Shown: in pieces, positions 34,639 to 43,838 of the stretch
How the letters are laid out: each line of letters starts with the position of its first letter
How positions within the stretch are numbered: the first letter of the stretch is position 1
DNA from: CAXXOK01 sp964584315
Lineage (GTDB): Bacteria; Bacillota; Clostridia; Christensenellales; Aristaeellaceae
NCBI GenBank assembly: GCA_964584315.1
Contig: CAZOZO010000010.1
Span: 1-64,000, forward strand
Reading direction: 5' to 3'
Length of the DNA: 64,000 nt
The notes under the pieces: model-generated
Seen by the model: the letters and a program-made list of their open reading frames with translations, nothing else
Databases searched by the model: none
Told to the model about the DNA's origin: nothing
Position numbers and translations under genes: made by a program

Positions 34639-35592
34639 ATGACGCTTAAGAGCAACATCCTTGCCGCGCTGGAACAGAGCCGCGAGGGCGCGGTATCCGG
34701 CCAGGCGCTGGCCGAACGCTTCGGTGTTTCGCGCAACGCGGTGTGGAAAGCCGTTACCGCCCTGCGCGAGGAGGGCGTGTCCATCGAATCCACCCAAAAC
34801 CGCGGCTACCGGCTGGCCACGTCGCACGACCGGGCCACCGCGGAGGGCGTGCGCACATTGCTGCCCAAAACCCCGCTGGCTGTGTACGCCTATGACGAGG
34901 TAGACAGCACCAACACCCAAGCCAAGCGCCTGATGGCGGACGGCGTGCCCGCCCCCTTTCTGGTCGTGGCCGAGGCGCAGACCGCAGGCCGCGGCAGGCT
35001 GGGGCGCGCGTTTTATTCGCCCAAGGGCGCGGGGCTGTACATGACGCTGGCACTGGCCCCCGCTCAGGCGGTGGAGAGCGCGCTGGGCGTGACCGCATAT
35101 GCCGCCGTGTGTGTGGCCGAGGCCGTGCAGAGCATATGCGGCCGCGACCTGCGTATCAAATGGGTCAACGACCTGTTCTTTGACGGGCGTAAGGTGTGCG
35201 GCATCCTGACCGAAGCAACTACCGATTTTGAGACCGGAACCGTGGAATCGCTGCTGATCGGCATGGGCCTGAACCTGCGCGAAACGGATGTGCCTGAGGC
35301 GTTGCAAGGCATCGTGGGCTTCATCCATCCGGACGGCCCCGTCAAAAACCGGCTGGCCGCATGCATCGCGCAGGGCTTGCTGGCCTACGACCCGCACAAT
35401 CACGAACACCTTGCCGCTTACCGTGCCCGCTCGCTCACGCTGGGGCGGCGGGTGGTCGCCACTGTGCAGGGCGGCACGGTAAGCGGCGTGGCTGTGGATG
35501 TAGACGAAACAGGCGCGTTGCTGGTGCGGGATGTCGCAGGCGCTGTGCATACCGTGCGCAGCGGCGAAGTGCGCTTTGCGGACGCGGATTGA
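34639..35592 (+). CDS. birA: Biotin-[acetyl-CoA-carboxylase] ligase and biotin repressor
   Basis: 317 aa. An N-terminal winged helix (residues 5-60, FGVSRNAVWKAV as recognition helix) shows that it is the regulatory type of BirA. The ligase domain has DSTNTQAKR, the biotinyl-AMP loop GRGRLGR (117-123) and catalytic Lys174 in IKWVND. A C-terminal SH3-like domain follows. It attaches biotin to carboxylase carrier proteins and probably represses biotin uptake genes elsewhere. The frame starts at 34504, but GGAGGAGG and the domain start favour 34639. Confidence 0.95.
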   Translation: MTLKSNILAALEQSREGAVSGQALAERFGVSRNAVWKAVTALREEGVSIESTQNRGYRLATSHDRATAEGVRTLLPKTPLAVYAYDEVDSTNTQAKRLMADGVPAPFLVVAEAQTAGRGRLGRAFYSPKGAGLYMTLALAPAQAVESALGVTAYAAVCVAEAVQSICGRDLRIKWVNDLFFDGRKVCGILTEATTDFETGTVESLLIGMGLNLRETDVPEALQGIVGFIHPDGPVKNRLAACIAQGLLAYDPHNHEHLAAYRARSLTLGRRVVATVQGGTVSGVAVDVDETGALLVRDVAGAVHTVRSGEVRFADAD

Positions 35593-35671
35593 ATGCAAAA
35601 GCGTGTCGAACAAAAAACGGACGTGCAGCCCAAACCTGAGAATCCATATGCCCCAATCGAAAGTACAGAAA

Positions 35672-35713
35672 AACAGAGGTGTGCGCTGGTAAAACCCAAT
35701 ACACGCCTCTGTT
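35672..35713. terminator. Bidirectional terminator between birA and recQ
   Basis: AACAGAGGTGTG pairs with CACGCCTCTGTT (12 bp, one wobble) around an 18-nt loop. On the minus strand it is followed by TTTTTCTGT, on the plus strand by CTATATTGTTT. Confidence 0.8.
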
Positions 35714-35766
35714 CTATATTGTTTACAGGCAGGATTTTGGCACCATACTCGTGCTCGCATTTCGCC

Positions 35767-37623
35767 TTACAGCATCAACCCCAGCCGCCGGAGCCTTGCC
35801 CGTATGGCAAAGGGCGAGCGCTCATGCTCCTCGCACATCTCGGCGATGGTCGCGTCGCTCTCGAACTCCTCGCGCAGGCGTGCGTCCTCGGCGGCATTCC
35901 ACGGACGGCCTGTGTTGTCCGCGGCGCGACCCGCGGACGGTACCGCGTCGGAGTCGAAGCCGTCGTCGTCCTCCTCCTGCGGGGCGTGGGGCACATATAC
36001 CACGCCCTCGCGGCGGCAGATGGTGGCCAGAAATACATCGCCGTAGCGGTCACGCTTACGGCTGCCCACGCCCGACACGCGCGCAAAGCCTTCCCAGTCG
36101 CGGGGGCGCTTTTCGGCCATGTCGCGAAGCGTGGCGTCGTTGAAAATCACGTAGGGCGGCACATGCTTTTCGGCAGCCAGCCTTGCGCGCAGGGCCTTGA
36201 GCTCCGCAAACAGGCTCTCGGCCTCTTCGTCCAAGGCATCGCGCGCCGTTCCCCTAAAGGGTCGGTGGGTTGGTTTGGCGGTGTGAGCTGACGCATGACT
36301 TGCGTGCGAAGCAAGTTTGCCCTGCGTATGACCGCCCCTCGCGTGCGCACCGCCCGTCGTTTGGGCGCGCGAAACGGCGGTATTCTCCTCCTCCGGCTCC
36401 ATCGCCTCGCCGAGGCATACCGAGCAGTTGCCGCAGCCGCCGCCCGCCTTTTCGCCAAAGTAGTTGAGGATGAACTGCCGCAGGCACTTCCTGCCCGTGC
36501 AGTAAAAGGTCATTTGCTTGAGGCGCTCCATATCGCGGCGGAACAGTTCCGCCTGCTCGTCCGCGGTCAGCTCGGGGCTGGGCTCGCTGTGCTCGATCAT
36601 CCACCGGCCCGTGACGACGTCCTGCGCGCCGTAGAGCAGCACGCATTCCGCGGGGCTGCCGTCGCGCCCCGCGCGGCCCGCCTCCTGGTAGTAGCTCTCC
36701 ATGCTGCGAGGCATGTTGTAGTGCGCCACAAAGCTCACGTTGCTCTTGTCGATGCCCATGCCGAAAGCGTTGGTGGCAACGATCACGGCCTTGCGGTCGT
36801 ACTGGAAATCGTCCTGGTTGCGCATCCGTTCCTCATCGCCAAGGCCCGCGTGGTAGCGCGTGGCGGAGATGCCCTCGGCGGTCAGGCGCTCAGTCACTTC
36901 CTCCACGCCCTTGCGCGTCTGGCAATACACGATGCCGCTCTCGCCCGCGTGCCGCCCCACCACGTCCATCAGCGCGGCAAACTTGTCGCGCGGGCGCAGG
37001 CAGGCAAGCCGCAGGTTGGGGCGGTCAAAGCCGGTCACGCGGGTCACAGGGGCGTTCAGTTTTAGCAGCCGGGCCATATCCGCCTTGACCTGCGGCGTGG
37101 CGGTGGCGGTGTATGCGCCGATTGGCGGACGTTTGGGCAGCAGGGCCACAAAATCGGCGATTTTCAGGTAACTGGGGCGAAAATCCTGCCCCCACTGGGA
37201 CACGCAGTGCGCCTCGTCCACGGCAATGAGCGAGAGGGGCGCGGCTTTGGCGAAAGCCAAGAACTCCGGCACGTCCAGCCGTTCCGGTGCAACGTAGATG
37301 ATGCGGTACGCGCCCGCCGCCGCGCGGCGCAGCGCCTCGCGCTGCTGCCCCAACGTAAGCGAGCTGTTGATGTACGCCGCGGGCACGCCCGCCGCCTTTA
37401 GCGCGGCCACCTGATCCTTCATCAGGGAGATGAGCGGGCTCACCACCAGCGCCACGCCGCCCAGCACCAGCGCAGGCACCTGATAGCAAAGCGATTTGCC
37501 CGCGCCCGTTGGCATCACGCCCAACGCGTCATGGCCGGAAAGCAGCGCGTCGATCAGCGCCTCCTGTCCCTCGCGGAAGCTGTCATACCCAAAATAGGCT
37601 TTCAGCGCCTCCTGCTTGGTCAT
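35767..37623 (-). CDS. recQ: RecQ-family DNA helicase lacking the RQC winged helix
   Basis: 618 aa. Helicase core: PTGAGKS (38-44), DEAH (136-139), TATATP, and the QEAGRAGRDG motif VI. The zinc-binding set Cys379, Cys396, Cys399 and Cys402 follows at the same positions as in E. coli RecQ. Then, instead of the RQC winged-helix domain, there is a His/Ala/Thr-rich linker of about 50 residues (416-460), an HRDC domain (about 463-540), an acidic stretch, and a C-terminal Myb-like helical segment (RPWNAAEDARLREEF). It should unwind recombination intermediates, perhaps with altered DNA recognition. rsmI overlaps its start by 4 bp. Confidence 0.93.
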   Translation of the reverse strand: MTKQEALKAYFGYDSFREGQEALIDALLSGHDALGVMPTGAGKSLCYQVPALVLGGVALVVSPLISLMKDQVAALKAAGVPAAYINSSLTLGQQREALRRAAAGAYRIIYVAPERLDVPEFLAFAKAAPLSLIAVDEAHCVSQWGQDFRPSYLKIADFVALLPKRPPIGAYTATATPQVKADMARLLKLNAPVTRVTGFDRPNLRLACLRPRDKFAALMDVVGRHAGESGIVYCQTRKGVEEVTERLTAEGISATRYHAGLGDEERMRNQDDFQYDRKAVIVATNAFGMGIDKSNVSFVAHYNMPRSMESYYQEAGRAGRDGSPAECVLLYGAQDVVTGRWMIEHSEPSPELTADEQAELFRRDMERLKQMTFYCTGRKCLRQFILNYFGEKAGGGCGNCSVCLGEAMEPEEENTAVSRAQTTGGAHARGGHTQGKLASHASHASAHTAKPTHRPFRGTARDALDEEAESLFAELKALRARLAAEKHVPPYVIFNDATLRDMAEKRPRDWEGFARVSGVGSRKRDRYGDVFLATICRREGVVYVPHAPQEEDDDGFDSDAVPSAGRAADNTGRPWNAAEDARLREEFESDATIAEMCEEHERSPFAIRARLRRLGLML

Positions 37624-38489
37624 GCGCCGTCGTCCGTTTCCGTAGCCAGCATGGCCTTCACGCGCAGCGCCGCGGCTTTGACGGCGTTTTTGCGCTCGCC
37701 CGCCGCCATCAACGCCTCGCTGGCCTGCCGCAGGCTCTCGCCCCGCACCAGCGCGTCAAAAAGCTGGGCCTCCAGCGAAAGCGAGCAAGGCGCGGGCGGC
37801 TCGGCAAGCGCGTCGTTCCACTGGAGCACTACGCAGTATTCGCCTTTTTCGGCCTTGGGATTCTGGCGCAGGTTTTCGAGTACCTCGCCCACGGGGCCGC
37901 GCACGGTCAGCTCGAATTTCTTGGTCAGGTCGCAGCTGGCGCTGACGTAGGTATGGGGCAAAACGGCCTGCACGCACGCCAGCAGGTCGATGATGCGGTG
38001 AGGCGACTCATACGCCACGGCGATTTTCGACTTGCGGGCCATGTCTAAGAGCTTGTCGGTCAGCTCGCCTTTCTGCCTTGGCAAGAAGCCGTAGAAGGTA
38101 TATTCCTCAATGGGCATGCCGCTCACGCTCAGCGCCGTGGCGACGGCGGTGGGGCCCGGCACGCCCACCACGGGGATGCCATTTTGGATAGCCTCGGCGG
38201 TCAGCAGGCTGCCCGGGTCGCTGATGCAGGGGGTGCCCGCATCGGTGGTCACGGCCACGTCGATGCCCTCGGTAAGCATCCGCTGCACGATCTGTGCGGC
38301 TTTGGCACGCTCGTTGTGCTCGTGGCAGCTGGTCAGCGGCGTATGGATGTCGAACGCCGCCAGCAGCTTTTGCGTGACGCGCGTATCCTCCGCGGTGATC
38401 AGCGCAACATTTTTGAGCGTTTCGACGGCGCGCGGCGACATGTCGCCAAGGTTGCCGATGGGCGTCGCCACCACGTAGAGCGTTGGCAT
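37620..38489 (-). CDS. rsmI: 16S rRNA (cytidine1402-2'-O)-methyltransferase
   Basis: 289 aa, SAM-dependent enzyme of the tetrapyrrole-methylase fold. The start LYVVATPIGNLGDMSPRA, then AEDTR, SDAGTPCISDPG-like TTDAGTPCISDPG, and VPGPTAVATALSVSG are diagnostic. It 2'-O-methylates C1402 in the ribosomal P site. RsmH, which N4-methylates the same base, is encoded just upstream in the window. It overlaps recQ by 4 bp and has a strong promoter. Confidence 0.97.
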   Translation of the reverse strand: MPTLYVVATPIGNLGDMSPRAVETLKNVALITAEDTRVTQKLLAAFDIHTPLTSCHEHNERAKAAQIVQRMLTEGIDVAVTTDAGTPCISDPGSLLTAEAIQNGIPVVGVPGPTAVATALSVSGMPIEEYTFYGFLPRQKGELTDKLLDMARKSKIAVAYESPHRIIDLLACVQAVLPHTYVSASCDLTKKFELTVRGPVGEVLENLRQNPKAEKGEYCVVLQWNDALAEPPAPCSLSLEAQLFDALVRGESLRQASEALMAAGERKNAVKAAALRVKAMLATETDDGA

Positions 38490-38572
38490 GGCATTTCTCC
38501 CTCCACAATCGAAAAGAGCCGCCCCAGGAGGGCAGGCCCTTGTGTTTCCTTGGAAAACAGGGGGTTAGGGCA

Positions 38573-38601
38573 AGCATACGCGATAACGCCCGCACTGTCA
38601 A
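38573..38601 (-). promoter_or_regulatory. Promoter of rsmI-recQ
   Basis: Minus strand: -35 TTGACA (38601-38596), 17-bp spacer, -10 TATGCT (38578-38573). Confidence 0.75.
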
Positions 38602-38651
38602 GGGATGGCGATAAGTGCGCGTCGCATGGGAGCATCATTCGCGGCCCACAT

Positions 38652-39593
38652 CTACCGCCGCTCAAACACCCTGAGCTTGGCGCTCCTCGCCCTTGGGTTC
38701 TGCGCCACCTCTTCATCGCCGGGCGGTATGGCCCCGCCGCCCAGCACCTTGCCCTGCGAAACCTTGCCGCAGGTGCAGATGGGCGCTTTGGGCGGGCATA
38801 CGCAGGGGTTTTGCAGCCGCCGGAACGTGTTTTTCACGATCCTGTCCTCCAGCGAGTGGAAGGTGATGACCAGCAGCCGCCCTTCGGGCTTCAGCAGGCC
38901 CGCCATGCTCTCCAGCGCAGCTTCCAGCGGGGCCAGCTCGTCATTCAGGGCGATGCGCACCGCCTGAAACGTGCGGCGCGCGGGGTGCCCTTCGTCCTTG
39001 CGACGCACAGCTTTGGGAATGGCCGCGTCCACCACGCGCACCAGGTCGCCTGTGGTCAGGATGGGCTTTTCGCGGCGCTTTTCGTCAAACACCTGCGCGA
39101 TGCGGGCCGCCCACTTCTCCTCGCCGTAGTCGGTCAGGATGCGGCGCAGCTCCGGCACGGTGATGTCCGCAAGGTACTGGGCCGCGGTCATGCCCCCGCT
39201 CGTGTCCATGCGCATGTCCAGCGGCGCGTCCTCATGGTAGCTGAAGCCGCGGGCGGCGTTATCCAGCTGGTAGCTGCTCACGCCGAGGTCGACCAGCGCA
39301 CCGTCCAGCGACGAGGCATTTTGGGCTTTCAGCAGCTCTGCCGCGTCATGAAAATTGCCGTGCAGGGCGTGGAAACCCGCAAAGCCATGGAGGCGCGCCG
39401 TGGCCGCGGCGATGGCCTCCGTGTCGCGGTCGATGCCGTAGAGGATGGCCCCGTCGCCCGCCGCGGTCAGGATACCCTCGCTGTGGCCGCCGCCGCCGAG
39501 GGTGCCGTCCAGGTAGATACCGCCCGCGTGGGGGCGCATCCAGTGCAGCACCTCGTGGTAGAGCACCGGCAGGTGGTGGAAGGATTGGGTCAT
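38652..39593 (-). CDS. rsmH: 16S rRNA (cytosine1402-N4)-methyltransferase
   Basis: 313 aa, the normal MraW length. It begins FHHLPVLYHEVLHWM, has the SAM-binding YLDGTLGGGGHSEGIL, and ends with RSAKLRVFERR, all typical. It methylates C1402 of 16S rRNA. In many Firmicutes it sits in the division cluster after mraZ; here mraZ, ftsL and pbp genes are absent, so the gene has been moved out of that context. A frame runs on to 39824, but the family N-terminus fixes 39593. Confidence 0.97.
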   Translation of the reverse strand: MTQSFHHLPVLYHEVLHWMRPHAGGIYLDGTLGGGGHSEGILTAAGDGAILYGIDRDTEAIAAATARLHGFAGFHALHGNFHDAAELLKAQNASSLDGALVDLGVSSYQLDNAARGFSYHEDAPLDMRMDTSGGMTAAQYLADITVPELRRILTDYGEEKWAARIAQVFDEKRREKPILTTGDLVRVVDAAIPKAVRRKDEGHPARRTFQAVRIALNDELAPLEAALESMAGLLKPEGRLLVITFHSLEDRIVKNTFRRLQNPCVCPPKAPICTCGKVSQGKVLGGGAIPPGDEEVAQNPRARSAKLRVFERR

Positions 39594-39732
39594 GTACTGC
39601 CCTTTCGGTGGGCGGGCGCAAGGCCCGTCCGTAAGTGGAGGATTCGAACAAACGTATGGATTCGTTCCAGCTCGCGTGCAAATCCGCTCGCATTGCAGCC
39701 GCTGCGCGCTCGACGGTGCTGTCTGCGCCTTT

Positions 39733-39758
39733 GGGAGAGGGACTGAGGTCCCCCTCCC
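39733..39758. terminator. Hairpin between valS and rsmH
   Basis: GGGAGAGGGAC pairs with GTCCCCCTCCC (11 bp, one wobble) around TGAG. There is no good T-run. A second palindrome CCCCATGGGG follows near 39765. It may limit read-through from valS. Confidence 0.4.
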
Positions 39759-39820
39759 AACCTCCCCCATGGGGAAGTGCGCTCTGCTCAAGATTACAGA
39801 TGCCCGCCTTGGAAGCTTAG

Positions 39821-42475
39821 TCAAGTATTCGCTTTCAGTTCCTCTATCCGCTGCGCGAGCGATTCGAGCATTCCCTGATTGGTCTTGAGCTTCTCCTGCT
39901 CCTGCGCAACCAGCGCCGCCGGCGCCTTGCCCGTAAAGCCCGGGTTATTCAGCCGCGCTTCCGCGCGCTCCACTTCCGCCGCCAGTGCCGCGCGCTCCTT
40001 TTCCAGCCGTGCGATCTCCTTGTCGATATCCACCAGCTCGCCCAGCGGGATGCGGATCTCCGCCGACGCGCAGATCGCGCTAACCGTTTTCTCCGCGCTC
40101 GCCTCGCCCTTGCGGCCGATGGTCACGCTGCTTGCGCCCGCCAGCCTTTGCAGGTACGGCTCCGCGATGGAGAGCGCATCCTCCCAGCCCGCTTCCGGCA
40201 GTAGGGTCACATGCGTGCGCTTGCCCGCCTGCACCTTCATCTCCGCGCGCAGGTTGCGGATGGTGCGGATGATCTCCATCAGCCCCTCCATCTGCCGCTC
40301 CTCCGCCTCGAAGGTAAACGCGGGCCGCACCTCCGGCCAGCTGGCGAGAATCAGCATGCCCTCGTGAGCGGGCAGGTGCTGGTACACTTCCTCCGTGATA
40401 AACGGCATAAACGGGTGCAGGAGTTTCAGGATGCTCTCCAGCACCGCGTAGAGCACGGCGCGCACATTCTTCTTCTGCGCCTCGTCCTCGCCCAGCAGCC
40501 TGCCCTTGGCCAGCTCGATGTACCAGTCGCAGAACTCGCTCCACGTGAACTCGTAAATCTTATTGGCGGACAGGCCGAAGTCCCCGTCCTCCATGTGGGC
40601 GCTCACCTCGGCCACCGCCTTTTGCAGCCGGGCGAGAATCCACTGATCCGGCAGCGTGAGCAGCGCGGGGTCGATCTCCTCTTTCGCGTCCATGTTCATC
40701 AGCACGAAACGGCTGGCGTTCCACACCTTGTTGGCGAAGTTGCGCGCGGCCTCCACCTTCTCGGTGGAGAAGCGCGTGTCGTTGCCGGGGCTGATGCCCA
40801 TGGCCAGCGAGAAGCGCAGCGCGTCCGCGCCGTAGGTCTCGATCACCTCCAGCGGGTCGACGCCGTTGCCGAGGCTCTTTGACATCTTGCGGCCCTGCGC
40901 GTCGCGCACCAGCCCGTGGATGAGCACCGTGTCAAACGGTGTCTCCCCCATCTGTTCGATGCCGCTGAAGATCATCCGCGCCACCCAGAAGAAAATGATA
41001 TCATACCCCGTCACCAGCATGCTGGTGGGGTAGAAATAGCGCAGATCCTCCGTGTCATGCGGCCAGCCCAGCGTGCTGAACGGCCACAGCCCGCTGGAAA
41101 ACCACGTGTCCAGCACGTCCTCGTCCTGGCGGAGCCTTGTGCGGCCGCACTTGGGGCACGTGTGCGGTTCGTCCTTGCGCACGATCAGCTCACCGCACTC
41201 CTCGCAGTACCACGCGGGGATGCGGTGCCCCCACCACAGGTGGCGGCTGATGCACCAGTCGCGGATGTTCTCCATCCAGTTGAAGTAGATTTTGCCGAAC
41301 CGCTCGGGCAGGAACTTGGTCTTGCCTTCGCGCACCACGTCGATGGCGGGCTTGGCGAGCGGCGCCATGCTGACAAACCACTGCAGGCTGGTCACCGGGT
41401 CCACGGTGGTGTGGCAGCGGTAGCAGGTGCCCACGTTGTGGGTGTAGTCCTCGGTTTTCATCAGGTAGCCGCCCGCCGCGAGCTCCGCCACCACGGCCTT
41501 GCGGCACTCGGTCTCCGGCATTCCCTGAAACTTGCCCGTCAGTTCGTTCATGGTGCCGTCGTCGTTCGTCACGCGGATCATGGGCAGGTCGTGACGCTTG
41601 GCGACCTCGAAATCGTTGGGGTCATGCGCGGGGGTGATTTTCACCGCGCCGGTGCCAAACGCCATGTCCACATAATCGTCCGCCACCACGGGGATCAGCT
41701 TATTGAGAATCGGCAGCACGACCATCTTGCCCACAAGGTGGGTATAGCGCGCGTCCTTGGGGTTCACGGCCACGGCGGTGTCGCCCAGCATCGTCTCTGG
41801 GCGGGTGGTCGCCACGGTCACGCCCTCGCCGCCATCTGCGGCCGGGTAGCGGATGTGCCACAGGTGGCTCTGCTGCTCCTCGTACTCCACCTCCGCGTCG
41901 GACAGCGCGGTCTGGCACACGGGGCACCAGTTGATGATGCGGTTGCCGCGGTAGATGAGGCCCTTCTCATACAGCCGCACGAACACCTCGCGCACGGCCT
42001 CGTTGCAGCCCTCGTCCATCGTGAAACGCTCGCGGCTCCAGTCCGCGCTGGCGCCTAAGCGCCGCTGCTGGCGGTTGATGCGGCCGCCGTACTCCTCTTT
42101 CCACTTCCACGCGCGGGCCAGAAACGCCTCGCGTCCGATCATCTCTTTGGTAAGGCCTTCCTTTTTCATCTGATCGACGATCTTCACCTCGGTGGCGATG
42201 GAGGCATGATCGGTACCCGGCAGCCACAGGGTGGGGTCGCCCTTCATGCGGTGGTAGCGGATGGGCGCGTCCTGCAGGAGGCAATCCATCGCGTGGCCCA
42301 TGTGCAGCTGGCCCGTGATGTTGGGCGGCGGCATCACGATGGTGTAGGGCTTTTTGCCCGGCACGCGGTGCGCCTTGAAAGCGCCGCTCTCCTCCCACAT
42401 GCGGTACAGCTTATCCTCGATCTCCTGAGGGTTGAACACCTTATCCATCTCAAAATTCTTGCCCGTCTCGCTCAT
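39821..42475 (-). CDS. valS: Valyl-tRNA synthetase
   Basis: 884 aa, full length. Class I signature HMGH (58-61) in PPPNITGQLHMGHA, the long CP1 editing domain, KMSKSLGNG, the anticodon-binding helical domain and the C-terminal coiled-coil arm (rich in Glu and Lys) that holds tRNA-Val. A zinc-ribbon-like CxxC pair (CEECGEL...CPKCGR) is inserted near residue 425. A T-box leader lies 250 bp upstream, with a small membrane protein gene between them, so its expression should rise when tRNA-Val is uncharged. Confidence 0.98.
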   Translation of the reverse strand: MSETGKNFEMDKVFNPQEIEDKLYRMWEESGAFKAHRVPGKKPYTIVMPPPNITGQLHMGHAMDCLLQDAPIRYHRMKGDPTLWLPGTDHASIATEVKIVDQMKKEGLTKEMIGREAFLARAWKWKEEYGGRINRQQRRLGASADWSRERFTMDEGCNEAVREVFVRLYEKGLIYRGNRIINWCPVCQTALSDAEVEYEEQQSHLWHIRYPAADGGEGVTVATTRPETMLGDTAVAVNPKDARYTHLVGKMVVLPILNKLIPVVADDYVDMAFGTGAVKITPAHDPNDFEVAKRHDLPMIRVTNDDGTMNELTGKFQGMPETECRKAVVAELAAGGYLMKTEDYTHNVGTCYRCHTTVDPVTSLQWFVSMAPLAKPAIDVVREGKTKFLPERFGKIYFNWMENIRDWCISRHLWWGHRIPAWYCEECGELIVRKDEPHTCPKCGRTRLRQDEDVLDTWFSSGLWPFSTLGWPHDTEDLRYFYPTSMLVTGYDIIFFWVARMIFSGIEQMGETPFDTVLIHGLVRDAQGRKMSKSLGNGVDPLEVIETYGADALRFSLAMGISPGNDTRFSTEKVEAARNFANKVWNASRFVLMNMDAKEEIDPALLTLPDQWILARLQKAVAEVSAHMEDGDFGLSANKIYEFTWSEFCDWYIELAKGRLLGEDEAQKKNVRAVLYAVLESILKLLHPFMPFITEEVYQHLPAHEGMLILASWPEVRPAFTFEAEERQMEGLMEIIRTIRNLRAEMKVQAGKRTHVTLLPEAGWEDALSIAEPYLQRLAGASSVTIGRKGEASAEKTVSAICASAEIRIPLGELVDIDKEIARLEKERAALAAEVERAEARLNNPGFTGKAPAALVAQEQEKLKTNQGMLESLAQRIEELKANT

Positions 42476-42494
42476 ATCCGATGCCCTCCCAGCT

Positions 42495-42701
42495 TCAAAT
42501 GGGGATGATGTCCAGCAGGATCAGCGCGCCCGCCAGCGCCAGCACGAGGCCCGCGACCTTCAAGGGCACGACGGCCCGCTCGCCTCCCCGCTTAAATACC
42601 TTTCCGCCGAGCCACTTTGCGCCGTAGCCGAGCGCAGCGCCCAGCACCATCAGGCAAAGCCCCGGTATGCTAAGTCTGGAGAGCACGTTTTGCCAATACA
42701 C
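42495..42701 (-). CDS. Small membrane protein in the T-box-valS operon
   Basis: 68 aa, GTG start with GGAGG about 8 bases before it. Two hydrophobic helices (about 12-30 and 46-65) are joined by a basic loop (KWLGGKVFKRGGE), a hairpin membrane protein. I do not recognise a family. It is the first gene after the valine T-box terminator and ends 19 bp before valS, so it should be made together with ValS. A longer frame to 42773 would run back into the terminator and is rejected. Confidence 0.65.
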   Translation of the reverse strand: MYWQNVLSRLSIPGLCLMVLGAALGYGAKWLGGKVFKRGGERAVVPLKVAGLVLALAGALILLDIIPI

Positions 42702-42724
42702 GGCCGTCGCCTCCGTTTTCTGAA

Positions 42725-43000
42725 AATCAAAAAGCCGCCCAGCCCGAAGGACGGAGCAGCTCCGTGGTACCACCTTGCTTTACGGAGGCAAAACACCCCC
42801 GCCTTGCCGCGCTGTATCGGGCGCGCCCGACGGAGCTAAAGCGATGCGCTGCCTGATGCTTCGTCAAGCGATGCGCCGCGTTCACTCCGCGCCTTTGCGG
42901 GCGACCTTCCGCGCCTGTGCCATCCAAACGGCCTTCCAGCCAAGGGCCGTTCTCTCTGTGGGGCGTAGGGCGTACTCCTCCCGGTCATCAGGCATATGCC
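42725..43000 (-). promoter_or_regulatory. T-box leader (tRNA-Val responsive)
   Basis: On the minus strand the conserved T-box core GGTGGTACCACGG lies at 42774-42762, followed by a terminator hairpin (AGCTGCTC with GGGCGGCT) and TTTTT at about 42733-42729. Further upstream, GGGAGGAGTA and ACAGAGAG-type stem I elements lie at about 42985-42935. A GUC in GGAAGGTCGCC is a possible valine specifier, not proven. Uncharged tRNA-Val should stabilise the antiterminator and switch on the small membrane protein and valS. A GC-rich 13-bp hairpin (43000-43027) lies between rpmF and this leader. No clear promoter is seen. Confidence 0.88.
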
Positions 43001-43045
43001 GCAAAGGCCGCGCACGCGCGACCTTTGCGATGGTCGGAAAACCGC

Positions 43046-43243
43046 TTACGCGTTTTCCTTCTTGGCTTCGGTCATATCGACGACCTGCTTGCCATTGTAA
43101 TAACCGCAGTGCTTGCACACGCGATGGCTGAGCTTTTTCTGGTGGCACTGCGGGCATTCCACGATGCCGGGCAGGGTCAGCTTCCAGTGGGCGCGACGGC
43201 TACGGCCGCGGGCGCGCGATATTTTTCCTTTCGGAAGAGCCAT
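43046..43243 (-). CDS. rpmF: 50S ribosomal protein L32
   Basis: 65 aa. It begins MALPKGKISRARGRSRRAHW and carries a complete zinc ribbon (CPQC and CKHC), so this is the zinc-binding form. The C-terminal tail is longer than usual (VDMTEAKKENA). It lies 3 bp after the YceD gene, the classic yceD-rpmF arrangement. Confidence 0.98.
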   Translation of the reverse strand: MALPKGKISRARGRSRRAHWKLTLPGIVECPQCHQKKLSHRVCKHCGYYNGKQVVDMTEAKKENA

Positions 43244-43246
43244 GGT

Positions 43247-43756
43247 CTACACCTCCTCATCCTTTGTCAGCAAGCGCTGCAATGCTTCAAAAGGACGCTG
43301 TGTCGGCGATTCCTCTTCGCACGAGCTCTTGAAAATCTCCTGCTGGTACTTTTTCAGCGTCTCGCCGCCCTTGCAGCGTTCCTTGCACAGGAATCGCATG
43401 GGCAGGTTGAGCATCAAAAGCGTCAGCGCCATTTGGTCGAGGGTCAGCTTGCTGCCCTCGTAGCGGAAGGCTTCGTCCTCGGTCTCGTTAACGTCCTTGC
43501 GGAAGGCTTCGTCGAAACCGACCGTAAGCGGCACGCTCACAGGCGCGAGGCACATGGCGCAGGCGGCGCGTGCTGTGGTCATCAGCTCGCCCGCGAGCCG
43601 GACGGTGCCGTCCAGCGCGCTGAAGTGGCCTTGCAGCGAAACGGGCTCGAAGGCGACCGTTTCACCGACCACGTCCTGCGGGGGTACCACGACTTCCGCC
43701 GCAAACGGAAACTCCGTCCCCGGCGAGAGCAAAGCTTTCGTGACATCAAGCTCCAT
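43247..43756 (-). CDS. yceD: YceD/DUF177 protein
   Basis: 169 aa. The DUF177 family has a conserved CxxC (CAMCLAPV) and a second pair (CKERCKG) that may bind metal. The family is linked to 23S rRNA accumulation and is encoded directly before rpmF in most bacteria, as here. A frame begins at 43780, but GAGGAGG stands before the ATG at 43756. The promoter upstream is a full consensus. Confidence 0.93.
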   Translation of the reverse strand: MELDVTKALLSPGTEFPFAAEVVVPPQDVVGETVAFEPVSLQGHFSALDGTVRLAGELMTTARAACAMCLAPVSVPLTVGFDEAFRKDVNETEDEAFRYEGSKLTLDQMALTLLMLNLPMRFLCKERCKGGETLKKYQQEIFKSSCEEESPTQRPFEALQRLLTKDEEV

Positions 43757-43785
43757 AGGTTCCTCCTCAAACGTGACCAAGTTGC

Positions 43786-43814
43786 ATTATAAGCCCATTT
43801 CACCCGCTTGTCAA
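43786..43814 (-). promoter_or_regulatory. Consensus promoter of yceD-rpmF
   Basis: Minus strand: -35 TTGACA (43814-43809), 17-bp spacer, -10 TATAAT (43791-43786). Confidence 0.92.
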
Positions 43815-43838
43815 TTGGAAAATATGGGGATGGAGGGA

